The notes: a model not told the origin generated them from the sequence alone. Shown: positions 48,601 to 60,261, numbered from the stretch's first letter. The stretch: DNA of 64,000 bases from Volvox africanus (GCA_030268105.1 BSDZ01000031.1:310001-374000), one strand, 5' to 3'. Translations and numbers: made by a program.

Positions 48601-50007
48601 TCGTTAGCCAAACGAGGCCACCAAAAGGAACGTTGCACCAACTCGACCAACCGCTTGCTACCAGGGTGTCCTGCTAACGGGTCCTCGTGGAACCGCGCAA
48701 GGATGTCGTAGCGTAGCGTGTCGTCGTTCGGAACGACGATTTGCGTAGCTGCACCCTCCGTCCGTAGCCAAAGGCCATTCTGCTTGCGAAGGTTTTCTAC
48801 ATTAGCCGGCTCCGAGAACCAGGCATCTGCGTTGTAGGCAACCTTCAACCGCTCTGTGAGGTCCGTCGTGATCGGCACCTCCTCGTTATGCGGTCGCAAG
48901 ACGGGCGCTGCTAAAATTGCAGCGTGTAGCGACGGATGTCGACTGAGAGCATCGGCAATATTCAGTTTACCAGAAATGTACTCCCAGGTGCAGTCGAACC
49001 TAGCTAGGTATTCCATCCACCTAGCCTGACGGCGGTTCAACGTCGGAACGCTTTGCAAAAACGTTAGGGGCTTGTGGTCAGTCTTTAAAGTAAATGGGCG
49101 TCCCTCAAGGTAACAGCGCCATTCCTTTAAAGCATGCAGCACTGCCAGAAGCTCTTGTTCCCCGGTGGTGTAGCGAATCTCCGCACCAGAAAACTTCTTA
49201 CTCATGAAGGCGATCGGTCGCCCTTCCTGTAACAATACAGCGCCGCTTCCAAATACTGAGGCATCAGACACTACCTCAACACGAAATGGCAACGAGTAAT
49301 CAGGGAATGCAAGGGTGACATCTTCGGCAACGATTCGCTTGAGCTCTTCGAATGCCCGCTGGCATTGCGACGTCCACGACTCGAGTTAAGTTAGTAAGTG
49401 GGGCCGCAATGATGGAATATTTTTCAATGAACTTTCGGAAATAATTGGTCAAGCCAAGGAACTTACGCAGCTCCGTGAGGTTCTGAGGCGTGGGCCAATC
49501 GCGAACTACGGTGACCTTCCACGGGTCCATCTTCACACCGGTAGCCGACACAATGTGGCCCAAATATTCCACCTGAGGCTGCGCCCAAAAGCATTTGGCG
49601 CGTTTAGCAAACAATTGCTCCCGCCTCATAACGTCGAGCACGAGCCGAAGATGCTCCAAGTGCTCCTCGCGCGTCTTAGAATAAACCAAGATGTCATCCA
49701 GGTAGCAAACAACGAACCTGTCGATAAACGGCCTAAACATTCGGTCCATAACCGCCTGAAACGTCGCAGGGGCATTAGTCAAACCAAACGATAGGACCGT
49801 ATACTCGAAGTGACCGAAGGGCGTCCAAAAAGCGGTTTTCGGAATATCAGAGGCAGCGATGCAGATCTGATTATAGCCCTGTTGCAAGTCAATCGAGGAA
49901 AAATAAGCCGATCCCTTCAGCTTATCCAACAGGTCGTCGACGCGTGGCAAAGGGTAGCGATTTTTCACCGTACTCGCATTCAACCCCCGGTAATCAATGC
50001 ACATGCG
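48601..50007 (-). pseudogene. E2 RT and RNase H, interrupted upstream by E3
   Basis: RT from 50004 (CIDYRGLNAS, FVVCYLDDILVYSK) to about 49400, then a deletion/frameshift near 49290-49390, then RNase H from 49292 (SDASVFGSGAVLLQ). The RT 5' part lies on the other side of E3 (57154 onward). The break falls between codons of LRMCIDY. Confidence 0.92.
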
Positions 50008-50429
50008 TGTTGTATCCTTAATGCATTTTGGTAATTCATTAAGTATAATAATTATCTGTTTAATATTTTATGATATAATATATTTAATTATCAGATTAAC
50101 TGTTTCATGTTCCCATCTAGCATTCGATTTGTGGATTTGGACTCGGCTGTCGACGACCAATACTAACCGATTTCCTGAAACATCCGAACCTGTCGGTTAC
50201 TCCATAACCTGTATGGAATGGGCCATTTACCGCCTGAATGGTAAATGGTGGAACATCTGGTTCCTGGTTCACTGAATCTCCAGTTGTAGTGGTGACTTCT
50301 GAAGGTCACGCCCGGTTCGAGGCCTTATGGTCTCTCAAGTACGACCTAGTCAGCGGCTCTACTTAATCGGGCTCTGGCACAACAACCGGTATCTTTTGAT
50401 ACCACCCTTCGTGGGTACCATATACAACA
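50008..50429 (+). repeat. E3 5' LTR
   Basis: 422 bp, TGTTGTA to TACAACA. Apart from the termini, it shows no obvious similarity to the E1 or E2 LTRs. Confidence 0.97.
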
Positions 50430-50432
50430 AGC

Positions 50433-50444
50433 TGGTATCGAGAC
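50433..50444 (+). other. E3 primer binding site
   Basis: TGGTATCGAGAC, three bases after the LTR; identical to the site in E2 and E5 although the LTRs are unrelated. Confidence 0.8.
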
Positions 50445-50550
50445 TGTTCCTCCCTGGGACGTCTCGTCAAGTCTTCCGCTGAAATCTTTTCAAGCCTTCT
50501 CAAGTCTTTCTGTGGTAACTGCTCAAGCCACTCAAGCTACCCTTTTATAA

Positions 50551-52585
50551 ATGGACATCGACCACGATCTTCCTTCTGCCGACATCCCTCTGGACATGGA
50601 GACATTGCCTGAGGAGCTGAGCGCCGCCATTTTCGCTGCGGCTACCACCGGTCTGTAATATTCACGAAATTAGTCTAGTGACACTTTGAACCTGCTCTCT
50701 GTGAGTTTGGCTGTGCTTTCTGTTAAAGTCAATCTCTAAGTTAGTCGTGGTCAACGTGGCTCGCGACCTAGACAATTCTGCCTTCTCTGTTAGGTAATAT
50801 CTTCCTGCAACACTGCTTTCTACCTAGAACTTGTATTGCAGTTTTGCTGAGGAATCCCTGTAGTTGCGGGTTCGATAGTACCTTCGCATCGAATCCAACG
50901 AGGAGTCGACTTCGTGAATTCACTTCGGCTTTCACTAATACATATATATCTCTATTACTTGAAAGGTATTGTGTTTGTTCCAACCGCCGTGAGTGCTTCT
51001 GCAGTGTCAACACCTCAGACCCGTCGGAGCGGCACTTCTGCCCAGTCACTCCGATCCATCGCAAATCAACTTCACGCGCGGACTTCAAAATTTTTGAAGT
51101 TCATCAAAGGCATCCAAGCGTTGGGTAGGCCCTGGTCCTTGCCTTTGCTTTGCCTTTCGCCAGAACAGTCACTCGCAGTTCGATCTGTTAGGCTTTCAGG
51201 CATACAATATGCAAGCCTCGAACTTAGCGAATGCTGTCTCGGCTCTTGCTGCCAACACCTTTCAGTTTGTTGGCCGGATTGCTGCTAATGCTAGCCAAGC
51301 GAATAGGTGGGAATGGCTCTCTAGGTTGACACAGCCACCAAATGCTGCTGTGGCAGGTGGTATCGACCTTCTGAACCAGCCTTCACCTATTCCCAGGCAA
51401 GGCGGCACAGCATCCCCTGAGGCACCTACATCACCTATTTATGCCCCATCCCCTTTTTATGTTCATGGCCCTGCTGTAGTGTCAAACCATTTGACACCTG
51501 GTGCCGTGGATATTCCTGGGATGGCTCCCGCTGCTGCCGCAACAACTTGTGCTGCTGTTGCGGGCACCTCTTCCAGGCCACCTGGGCCTCCTCATACTGG
51601 ACATGAGGACGAGGTGATAAAAATAGCGATCGCAGTGCCTAAGCTGAATATCCCTATGGATGTTAAGCTTTCTGATTTAGGACGAGTTGCTGCGCCTCTA
51701 ACACGGGCCTTTGTCCGTAATGTTAGGAACTACTATGCCACAGCCCGTGGGGGTCAACAGGACTCTACGCGCCGTCTTTTCTTGGCCACTGCCTTTGAAG
51801 GCGCGGCAAGATTATGGTACGATCAATGGACTAACGCAAGGGATTCCTATACATCTGAGGAACTGCTAGAAGCACTGCTTGTCCGTTTTGCACCCCAGGT
51901 CCAGTCACGCGACACTGAGGCACGCCTGAAATTAAATGCTGGCAAATACCGCATGCGCCCTGGAGAAACTGTCTCTGCCTATCAGAGCCGCTTTGAGGCT
52001 CTTGTCACGCCCATTGCGGACCTGTCTGATAGTGAGCGTGTGTTTTGGTTTCAGCAGGGCCTCTCATCCGACCTTAGTGGGGACTGTGCAACTGACCTGT
52101 CGGGTAAAACCTTTAAGTCATATACAGACTTGGTTCAGTTCTCCCTGGGAGCTGAACTTAGGTTACTGGCCCGACGGGAATCTGACAAACTGGCCCGTCC
52201 CAAAATGAACATGCTGTCGGTACAGGACATGGCCTGCGACGACCCTGACGAGGAGACCCCGGCGCCCCCGACCAAAAAACCGCGGGCTGCATCCGTTCGT
52301 CCAGGCATCACCGGGCACGAGGATCAGCCGCGGCAGGTTAAGGGCGCCGGTAAGTCTAAGAGGGGCGGTGGACAGCAGGGGAGGCACTTGGCCCCAAAAG
52401 GGGGCCATGTGCAGAAGAAGGGGCCTAAGCAGAACCTGGCGGAGTATCTAACCACATTCAAATGTACTAGACGGGAGTTCCATTTTCGTAAACATGGGAT
52501 GTGCCTCCGTTGCGGTTCCGACCAACATAGGGTCGACTCCTGCCCAATGCTGGGGGCGGAGAAAAATAAGGGTAAGGACCACTAG
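50551..52585 (+). CDS. E3 gag, three-exon model
   Basis: Proposed exons: 50551-50650 (MDIDHDLPSADIPLDMET...), 50966-51124 and 51192-52585. Introns are 315 bp (GTCTGT...AAAG) and 67 bp (GTAGGC...TTAG), both phase 1; the joined frame is open and runs into the ATG at 51209, giving about 550 residues. Without splicing gag starts at 51209 (458 residues). The main exon has the gag domain (RLWYDQWTNARDSYT, YQSRFEALVTPIADLSDSE) and a CX2CX4HX4C knuckle (CLRCGSDQHRVDSC). It ends in a single TAG (52583-52585); the protease frame continues in register. Exon layout is inferred, supported by E2 and E5. Confidence 0.72.
52583..52585 (+). other. In-frame UAG between gag and protease of E3
   Basis: The codon before is CAC; after it come GAA CTT GCC CAG, and the frame stays open to 53800. 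E2 and E5 have UAG at the same place. This fits stop-codon readthrough to make Gag-Pol, as in murine leukaemia virus. Confidence 0.6.
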
Positions 52586-53800
52586 GAACTTGCCCAGGCT
52601 GGTATAGACGGGTCACCACCTGGGGTCTTTGCTGTGGGCCAGATGGTAGCAAAGTGCCGTGCAGTACGGGCTCTTTTGCCCTCTGTTTTAAACCAAGTGG
52701 AGCAGGTGATAGGGAGACGTTTTTCTTTTGATGCACGAACTGTCCGTGCCGGCTTTGATGGCTTTTGTAATCTGCTTGAGCCTCAAGGTCGCCCCCTATC
52801 CTCCGCTAACTTGTGTGGGCATACTATCTTGTTCACTCCCTCTTCACTCTGCGAGCTACAGAAGCAATTAGCTCACTTTAGGGCATGCAAACGTCAACAC
52901 CCTGATACCTCAGCATGCATCTTGCTGCCTGAGTATGTGTCCCGACGCAACCCTTCTTTTCTGTCGGGAATGCAACGGGTCTTAAGGTTTAATCCAGGGA
53001 CGGCTCTTTTCCATAGCCTTGATATGGCAGGTGAGGTCGTTCAGCTCCCTGGAAGCCCATACTCTGTTGACGTCTGGTTTGCTGCTCCTAAACCGGTTCA
53101 GGAGGGCTTGCCTGAGACTGAACCCTGTATTTCAGTTCTCTGCTTGCCTAAAGCTGCTGCCCTGATAGGTGCTGGCGTACCTCTGATCACCGTAAGTACG
53201 GTAGGTCGTACGTTCACCGCCCTAGCCGACTCTGGAGCCAGTGATGATTTCATTTCGGCATCAGAGGTTACGCAGCTTGGCCTGAAACCTAGCCCATGCT
53301 CCTGGTCAGAAGTTACCCTTGCTGATGGGGGTAAGCAGGCTATCTTGGGGCAGGTTAATCTTCGTCTATCTGCAGGTCCTTTAAGGTTAAATGTCCGCCC
53401 ATACGTGTTGCCTGAGCTAACTGACGCTGCCATGTATATCTTGGGTTCTTCCACGCTAGCACAGTATGGGGCTGTCCTTGACTATGAGTCTAAATCTTTG
53501 CGCCTGCGCAAGGGGAATCTAGTCTGCAAGGTACCCTTTACTACTGCCGGACAGCCACCAGATCAGATGACACCTGCGCCTTGCTTTAATTATGCAACCA
53601 CTGCTATCTGTCAGCACACTGAACCTGAAGTTGTTGGCAGAAAAGCAGCAGTTCGCATGATTCGCAAGGGGGCCCATGCTTTACTAGTACGGCCCAAGTT
53701 GCACCTGAATGCAACTTCTATCCCAGCTGATGCCACTGACCCTGAGTTTGAGGCCCTGTTACAGGAATATGCAGATATATTCCAAGGAGGTCCCTGGTAA
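52586..53800 (+). CDS. E3 protease region
   Basis: Continues the gag frame after UAG. A retropepsin-type active site DSGASDD is at about 53228-53248, followed by a flap-like and C-terminal part; the linker reaches DPEFEALLQEYADIF. The protease cleaves the polyprotein. The frame ends at TAA (53798-53800) because of one extra base near 53782, compared with E2, where protease and RT share a frame. Confidence 0.85.
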   Translation, partial: ELAQAGIDGSPPGVFAVGQMVAKCRAVRALLPSVLNQVEQVIGRRFSFDARTVRAGFDGFCNLLEPQGRPLSSANLCGHTILFTPSSLCELQKQLAHFRACKRQHPDTSACILLPEYVSRRNPSFLSGMQRVLRFNPGTALFHSLDMAGEVVQLPGSPYSVDVWFAAPKPVQEGLPETEPCISVLCLPKAAALIGAGVPLITVSTVGRTFTALADSGASDDFISASEVTQLGLKPSPCSWSEVTLADGGKQAILGQVNLRLSAGPLRLNVRPYVLPELTDAAMYILGSSTLAQYGAVLDYESKSLRLRKGNLVCKVPFTTAGQPPDQMTPAPCFNYATTAICQHTEPEVVGRKAAVRMIRKGAHALLVRPKLHLNATSIPADATDPEFEALLQEYADIFQGGPW

Positions 53801-56657
53801 GCCTCCAATGCGGCCTGTGGATCACACCATACCTTTGGTGCCTGGTGCAGTACCCGTTTCCAGCCCCATGTATCGGCTAAGCCCCTTGGAGCTGGACGAG
53901 GTCAAACGACAGGTTACTGAGCTGCTGAAAAAAGGTATGATACGGCCAAGCACATCCCCATACTCCGCCCCTATTCTGTTTGTGGGAAAGAAGGATGGGA
54001 CTCTGAGAATGTGCATTGATTATAGGGGGTTAAATGCTGCAACGGTAAAGAACCGTTACCCCCTCCCACGTGTCGATGATCTGCTGGATAAGCTAAAAGA
54101 TTCTGCATTCTTTAGCTCTATTGACCTCCAGCAGGGGTATAATCAGATTCGTATAGCAGAATCTGACATCCCTAAAAGGGCTTTCCGTACGCCGTTTGGC
54201 CACTTTGAATATACCATCCTTAGTTTCGGACTGACGAACGCCCCTGCAACGTTCCAAGCCGTCATGGACCGCATCTTCAGGCCATTCATCGACAAATTCG
54301 TCATCTGTTATCTGGACGATATCCTGGTGTTTTCAAAGACCCGTGAGGAGCACATACAACACCTCCGCCTGGTCTTTGAGGTTCTGTGGCGTGAGCAGCT
54401 GTATGCTAAGCGTTCTAAGTGCCACTGGGCACAACCACAGGTGGAGTATCTGGGGCATATAGTGTCTCAGGGTGGCATACGGATGGACCCCCGGAAAACT
54501 GCTGTTGTTCGGGATTGGCCAGTGCCCTCCAACCTTCAGGAACTGCGTAAGTTTTTGGGCCTGACCAACTACTTTCGTAAGTTCATAGAGCGCTACTCAG
54601 TCATTGCTGCACCACTAACAAACCTCACACGTAAGGGAGCCTTCTCTTCACCTGAGGCCTGGACCCCAGCATGCCAAGAAGCTTTTGATGCTTTGAAGCG
54701 TGCTATCTCTGATGATATTATCCTGCACTTCCCTGACTACTCATTGCCGTTCCGTGTAGAGGTCATAACTAATGCATCTATACATGGGACGGGGGCAGTT
54801 CTGTTGCAGCAGGGACGCCCCATTGCATACACGAGTAAGAAGTTTTCGGGGGCTGAAACCCGTTATACCACTGGGGAACAGGAATTTCTTGCGGTCCTAC
54901 ATGCCTTGAAGGAATGGCGATGTTACCTTGAGGGCCGGCCTTTTGCCCTCAAGACTGATCACAAACCCCTTACGTTTCTGCAAGGTGTGCCCTCCCTTAA
55001 CCGACGCCAGGCCCGCTGGATGGAATACCTGGCACGGTTTAACTTTGATTGGGAGTACCTGAGCGGCTCACTTAACATAGCTGATGCTCTCAGTAGGCAC
55101 CCTTCACTGCATGCAGCCATTCTGGCGGTAAGCACACGGAGTAGGTCTCAGGCAAAACCTAACTTCGTGCCCTCCGATTTTACCAAGCGCTTGAAACAGG
55201 CTTATGCAGCCGACCCGTGGTTCACAATTCACAACAACACGGGGCACTTGGTACAGGCGCATGGCTTATGGATCCGATCGGAAGGATCCCACCGTCAGAT
55301 TGTCGTACCTAACGACGATTCATTACGTCGTGAACTTCTCTCACGTTTTCATGACGGCCCTCTTGCTGGGCATCCTGGCTGCACGCGGTTACTAGAGCTT
55401 TTGCGGCGTCAATTCTGGTGGCCCCGCATGGCTAAGGACACCGAAAATTATGTCCTCTGTTGCGACCTGTGCCAGCGCAATAAGGCCCAGTCTGGTAAAG
55501 CACATGGGCATCTCCAACCTCTTCCTATTCCTGACACTCCGTGGGAAAGCGTCTCTATGGACTTTATTGTTGCGCTGCCCAAAACTGAGGGAGGATACGA
55601 TGCCGTGCTGGTCCTGGTCGACCGTTTCACCAAGATGGTCCACCTGGCCCCCACGACATCGTCCTGCACAGCTGAGCAAACGGCCCGTCTATTTTTCGAC
55701 AATGTGGTACGTTTGCATGGGGTCCCCAAGTCCGTGGTATCTGACCGCGGCACTCAATTTGCAAGTAAGTTTTGGGGCGCCCTGGGGACTCTGGTAGGAA
55801 TGCGGGTGAACCTGTCCACCGCCTACCACCCCCAATCTGATGGGCAAACAGAGCGTGTTAACCGTGTCCTGGGTGATATGCTCCGTAACTTTGCAGGACG
55901 CACTCCTACTGCATGGGATACCTACCTAACCGCTGCTGAGTTTGCCATTAATAATGCTACTAACCGGTCCGTTGGTAATAGTCCGTTTTTCCTGAATTAC
56001 GGTTTTAACCCTGCTTTGCCTGTTTGGCGGGAGTTGGACGTAAATGTTCCAGCTGCAAAAACGTTTGCTAAGTCTTTCGTGTCCTGTCTAACTGACGCTA
56101 AAGCTTGCCTGGAAGCTGCACAGCAACGGGCTATGGACTATTATAACAAGTCCAAAAAGGACGTCACGTTCACTAAGGGCCAGCTGGTTATGTTGAGCAC
56201 GAAGAACCTTCGTTCCCTGGCTGATGGGTCTCGCAAGTTATTACCGTGCTTTGTGGGGCCTTATCCTGTCGTACGCATGGTAGGATCGGTGGCTGTAGAG
56301 TTACAACTCCCATCTGACCTATGCATTCATCCCACATTTCATGTATCTCTCGTACATCCATATCGGGGTACTCTGCCTGAGGCTAACGAAAGCATCCCTC
56401 CTGTTACGGAAGCTAATCCCTCTACCTGGTTATCGGGTAAGCAGACCCTGTATGCTGTCGAACGTATCCTGGATTACCGTGCACGACGTGTTGGCAAGGG
56501 CAGGCGTAAGCGTAACGTACATGAGTACCTGGTTAAGTGGTCTGGGTATTCATCTGAGCACAATAGCTGGGAACCGGCACGTAACTTCACCCCTGACATG
56601 AAACCCCTGCTTGATGAAGCTAGGCTGCGGGCACAGTCTAAGGACGGACCTCTCTGA
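53785..56657 (+). CDS. E3 RT, RNase H, integrase, chromodomain
   Basis: The frame is open from 53709, but homology to other elements starts at about 53785 (VPGKPPMRPVDHTIPL). RT spans about 53870-54620 with YLDD at 54309-54320. RNase H (about 54750-55110) has Asn instead of the first catalytic Asp (AAT 54771-54773; E1 and E2 have GAT). Integrase: H2C2 finger (HDGPLAGH, CDLCQRNK), then Asp in SMDFIV, Asp in VSDRGTQF and Glu in GQTERVN, all present. The chromodomain is at about 56515-56600 (HEYLVKWSGY, SSEHNSWEP). The polypurine tract at 56714-56720 follows. Confidence 0.93.
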
Positions 56658-56726
56658 CGCTCTCCTACCTCAACCTGTCTGCTCTCGTTTCATGCATCGG
56701 GACGCTGCATCTAGAGGGGGAACAAT

Positions 56727-57148
56727 TGTTGTATCCTTAATGCATTTTGGTAATTCATTAAGTATAATAATTATCTGTTTATTATTTTATGATATAATAT
56801 ATTTAATTATCAGATTAACTGTTTCATGTTCCCATCTAGCATTCGATTTGTGGATTTGGTCTCGGCTGTCGACGACCAATACTAACCGATTTCCTGAAAC
56901 ATCCGAACCTGTCGGTTACTCCATAACCTGTATGGAATGGGCCATTTACCGCCTGAATGGTAAATGGTGGAACATTTGGTTCCTGGTTCACTGAATCTCC
57001 GGTTGTAGTGGTGACTTCTGAAGGTCACGCCCGGTTCGAGGCCTTATGGTCTCTCAAGTACGACCTAGTCAGCGGCTCTACTTAATCGGGCTCTGGCACA
57101 ACAACCGGTATCTTTTGATACCACCCTTCGTGGGTACCATATACAACA
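56727..57148 (+). repeat. E3 3' LTR
   Basis: 422 bp; four substitutions relative to the 5' LTR were found by reading both. Confidence 0.97.
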
Positions 57149-57153
57149 ATGCG

Positions 57154-58558
57154 CAAGGTCCCATCCTTCTTACCGACAAACAAAATCGGTGCAGAATACG
57201 GGGATGTGCTGGGGCGTATCATACCCTTCGCGAGCAAATCCGTCACCTGGCGCTTTACCTCGTCCAGCTCCAATGGACTCAACCTGTACATTGGCCGGGC
57301 CGTAGGCTGCGCTCCAGGCATGAGAGGGATTGTGTGATCAACAGGACGCATAGGTGGTAGGCCAGGGATATCTTTAAAGACGTCCTCATACTGCGACAGT
57401 AGGGCCTCAACCTCAGGATCGACAGAAATCTGCACGGTGGTGGCACAACAGCCCACCTGCGGCCTCAAAAGCAGTCCGTGGGCACCCTTCCGTAACAAAT
57501 GGACGGCTTCATTACGCCCGACTAGCTCTGGTTCGATTCGCGCGGCCTTTGGGGTCACAGCGAAATTAACCATAGGCACCGCCTCAGCTTTGCCCTCCTT
57601 TGGTGTGACATGTTCGAACGACAGGAAAGGTACCTTAATCGACAGAGTACCCTTGCACATATGCAGGGTTGCGGTCTCCATGTCGATGCGCGCGCGGTAC
57701 TGTTGTAATGTCGAAAACCCCATTATGTACGGTGCAGTCTCTGCTAAGCCCTGCAGCACATACGGCCGGGTCACAAATCGATAGGCTAAGGGTAATCCTG
57801 CCCACGATGGGATGCTTACCCCCGTCAGCAAGGGAAACCTGTGGACAATCAGACGACTCTGGGGTCAACCCCAGCGCATTCACCTCTGCGACAGAGATGA
57901 AGTCGTCACTGGCACCGGTGTCAACAAGTGCCTTCAGAGTACGGCCATTCAAACCGATCTGAACCACTGGGACATGGTTATCTACGAGCGACTGCCCGGC
58001 AGATAACGTCAGTGCACTTAGGGCAGGTCCGTAACCTACGGCACCCTCATCGGGAGCTTCATACCAAACGTCAACCGAGTAGGATGTGCCTGGCCACGGA
58101 GCCAGCATACCCTCCCGATCCACACCATTAAACAAAACGGTGCCCGGCTCGAACCGGTGGACACACCGCATACCCCTTAACGATGCCTCTGCCTTGCGCC
58201 GACAGAAAGTGGGGAGTAATACACATGCGGCGGTGCCTGGATATTGACGCCTACATCTCCTGTAAACGGCCAACTGTTCCGACATCTCACGCAGAGACGA
58301 GGGGATGAACAAAACCACGTGGTTAGACAGATCGATAGACGACAGGGGACGGCGAGGTGTAAACAAATTACACAACGGATCGAAGCAGAGAAGTCCCGTG
58401 CGTCCGTCAAGTGTGATGCGTCGCGCAATGACTCGCTCGATGTGTCCAAGTACGCAAGGCAACAATGCCTTCACGGCTGGCCGTAAGGATGACCACCGAC
58501 CACGCGTTAGTTCAGAAATCCCGGGTGGTGTCCCCTCCACAGGAACCCGGGCAAGCCC
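57154..58558 (-). pseudogene. E2 protease and start of RT
   Basis: Minus frame 58540 to 57635 follows the gag UAG in register and contains the protease active site DTGASDDF (about 57919-57896). A frameshift near 57800-57830 switches to 57831-57082, which carries the linker (DPEVEALLSQYEDVFKDIP), the RT start (MRPVDHTIPLMPG) and FVGKKDGTLR, where E3 interrupts. In this element protease and RT lie in one frame at the point where E3 has its extra base. Confidence 0.88.
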
Positions 58559-58561
58559 CTA
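58559..58561 (-). other. In-frame UAG between gag and protease of E2
   Basis: Followed by GGG CTT GCC CGG with the frame open into protease. UAG followed by G is the context used for readthrough in murine leukaemia virus. Confidence 0.6.
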
Positions 58562-60193
58562 TTTCGGCTGAGGTACAAACGGCGGCAGTAACGGGCAATC
58601 CTTCGTAGGATGACTCTCCGCGCACCGTAGACAAACATTGGCCGCTTTCCGACGTTCGAACTCGGAACGATTGCAATTCCATTTTGGCATAAACGAGTCA
58701 TCCGTGCGAGTCCGCTTCACATTGGGGTCAGAGCACTGTGCGGCTGCCGACGACGGCGCACCACCACGCTTCCTGCTCTTAGCCGGGTCCAAGCTCGGAC
58801 CTGCTCCTCCTGACCCGCGGACACCCGAGCTAGTGCCCCCGCGCGCCTGGCGTTGCCGGTTGCTGCGTCGCGTTGCGGCAGTAGGCGTGGGGCGGGTCAC
58901 TCCGAGTTCCTGGTCGAGAGCTACAGCTTCCCCAAGCGGATCCTGCACTTGCACGGCATTTGCACGAGGGGCAGACTTGACTTCTTCCTCACCGGCAAGG
59001 AGTCGTATCTCCGTACCCTTAGCAAATGTGACCAAGGCATCATACGACTTGATCGGCACCCCAGCCAAATCAGTAGCGCACCATTTAGTCAAAAGTTTCG
59101 TCAGGCCTTGCTTAAACCAAAAGACACGCTCGGTTTCGGTGAGATCAGCAATGGGGGTCACTAGTGCTTCGAAGCGTGACTGGTACGCAGGTACATTTTC
59201 ACCCCGACGCATGTGGTAGCTACCGGCTGTCAAAACCTTACGAGCCTCCACATCACGTGCTTGAACCTCAGTAGCGAACCGTGCGAGAAAAGCGGCGATC
59301 ATCTCGTCAAAAGTATATTCCATCCGGGCGGTGGTCCATTCACGATACCAGTCCTTCGCTGAGCCCTCGAGGGTGGTACCAACGAAGAGACACCTGATAC
59401 CATCATTATCACCACCATGAACAGCATGGAGATACTTTTTAGCGTCACGCACGTACACACGAGTTGCATCGGCTATGCTATGTCCTGCTGTCTTTTCAGT
59501 TAGCAAGATATTGAGCCTAGGAACGGGAATTGACAATCTCATCACCTCAGGGATGTCATCATGCCCTCAAGCTTGAGGTAATGGCAGAACCCTTGGTCCA
59601 GCAGTGTTGTCCATATTGGTGTTAACTGCTGAATGCGGCACAATTAAGTGAGCAGGGGTCTGAAGGAAAAGGGGATCTTGAGTGGCTCGCCTGCCAACAG
59701 TCTCAAGACCCCTATCCGGCACTCTAGCAGCCACAACAAAATCGGGTTGGCTAGCTAGGCTAGTGTGCGGCGTATCGTCGTGTTCCGCGGACATGGAGCA
59801 TGAAGCGATACCCTAGGTTTGTGTAATAGAAGCCGACTTCTATCGCAAAGGCAAGAGTACAAAACGATTCGGTGAGCCTACCGACAGTACTCTTGAGAAG
59901 ATTCAGTAAACTCAGCAAGTACTTGCCCAGCTGAGTCCTGATCTCCGTAGTTTGGGCGATGAGAGTCGCCAACTGGTCCGGACGAAAGCCGGTCTCAGTC
60001 GCCGCGGCAAGCAATGCCGGTGCACTGAGATTACCTGCAACTCAGAGCGTACACATACACAACAAGTGCAGCAATCTAAGCAAAAGCAATTAAACAATTA
60101 CAAACCGGAAGCGGCGGCGTCCAAAACGGCGCGGCCTAGGTCTTCGGCAAAAGTATCTAGCGGTCCTCGTGGTTTGTCGCTGGAACTCGCCAT
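58559..60193 (-). pseudogene. E2 gag (split by introns, degenerate)
   Basis: Exon 1 is 60193-60106 (MASSSDKPRGPLDTF), ending in codon G|GT; intron 60105-60035 (71 bp); exon 2 from 60034 (NLSAPALLAAATETGF...). The main exon starts at about 59812 with an internal ATG at 59794. A one-base difference from E5 near 59861 disturbs the second join. TGA near 59565 (PLPQA stop) is a nonsense change versus E5. The gag domain (DWYREWTTARMEYTF, YQSRFEALVTPIADL) and a knuckle (CLRCAESHPTKDC) follow. The frame stops at TAG 58559-58561. Confidence 0.8.
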
Positions 60194-60246
60194 AGAAAGA
60201 ACCTACTTCCGATTAGACAAAGAGAGACAGTTAGGCAACGAACCTG

Positions 60247-60258
60247 GTCTCGATACCA
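60247..60258 (-). other. E2 primer binding site
   Basis: TGGTATCGAGAC, three bases inside the 5' LTR. Confidence 0.78.
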
Positions 60259-60261
60259 ATT

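Larger units (their letters stand above)
50008..57148 (+). mobile_element. E3: complete young chromovirus, opposite orientation
   Basis: 7141 bp with 422-bp LTRs that differ at only about four positions, and an exact 5-bp target duplication ATGCG (50003-50007 and 57149-57153). It is inserted in the RT gene of E2. It has a primer binding site, spliced-looking gag, protease, RT, RNase H, integrase, chromodomain and a polypurine tract. It is the most recent event in the nest. Confidence 0.97.

Noticed and set aside
52583..52585. UAG as a reassigned sense codon in this organism
   Set aside because: Other frames, such as LINE-C ORF2 (28440-28442) and the acidic host exon (41135-41137), end naturally at TAG.
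53709..53800. Programmed +1 frameshift between protease and RT of E3 as a firm call
   Set aside because: E2 has both in one frame, so a single-base insertion in E3 is the simpler reading; left open in the findings.
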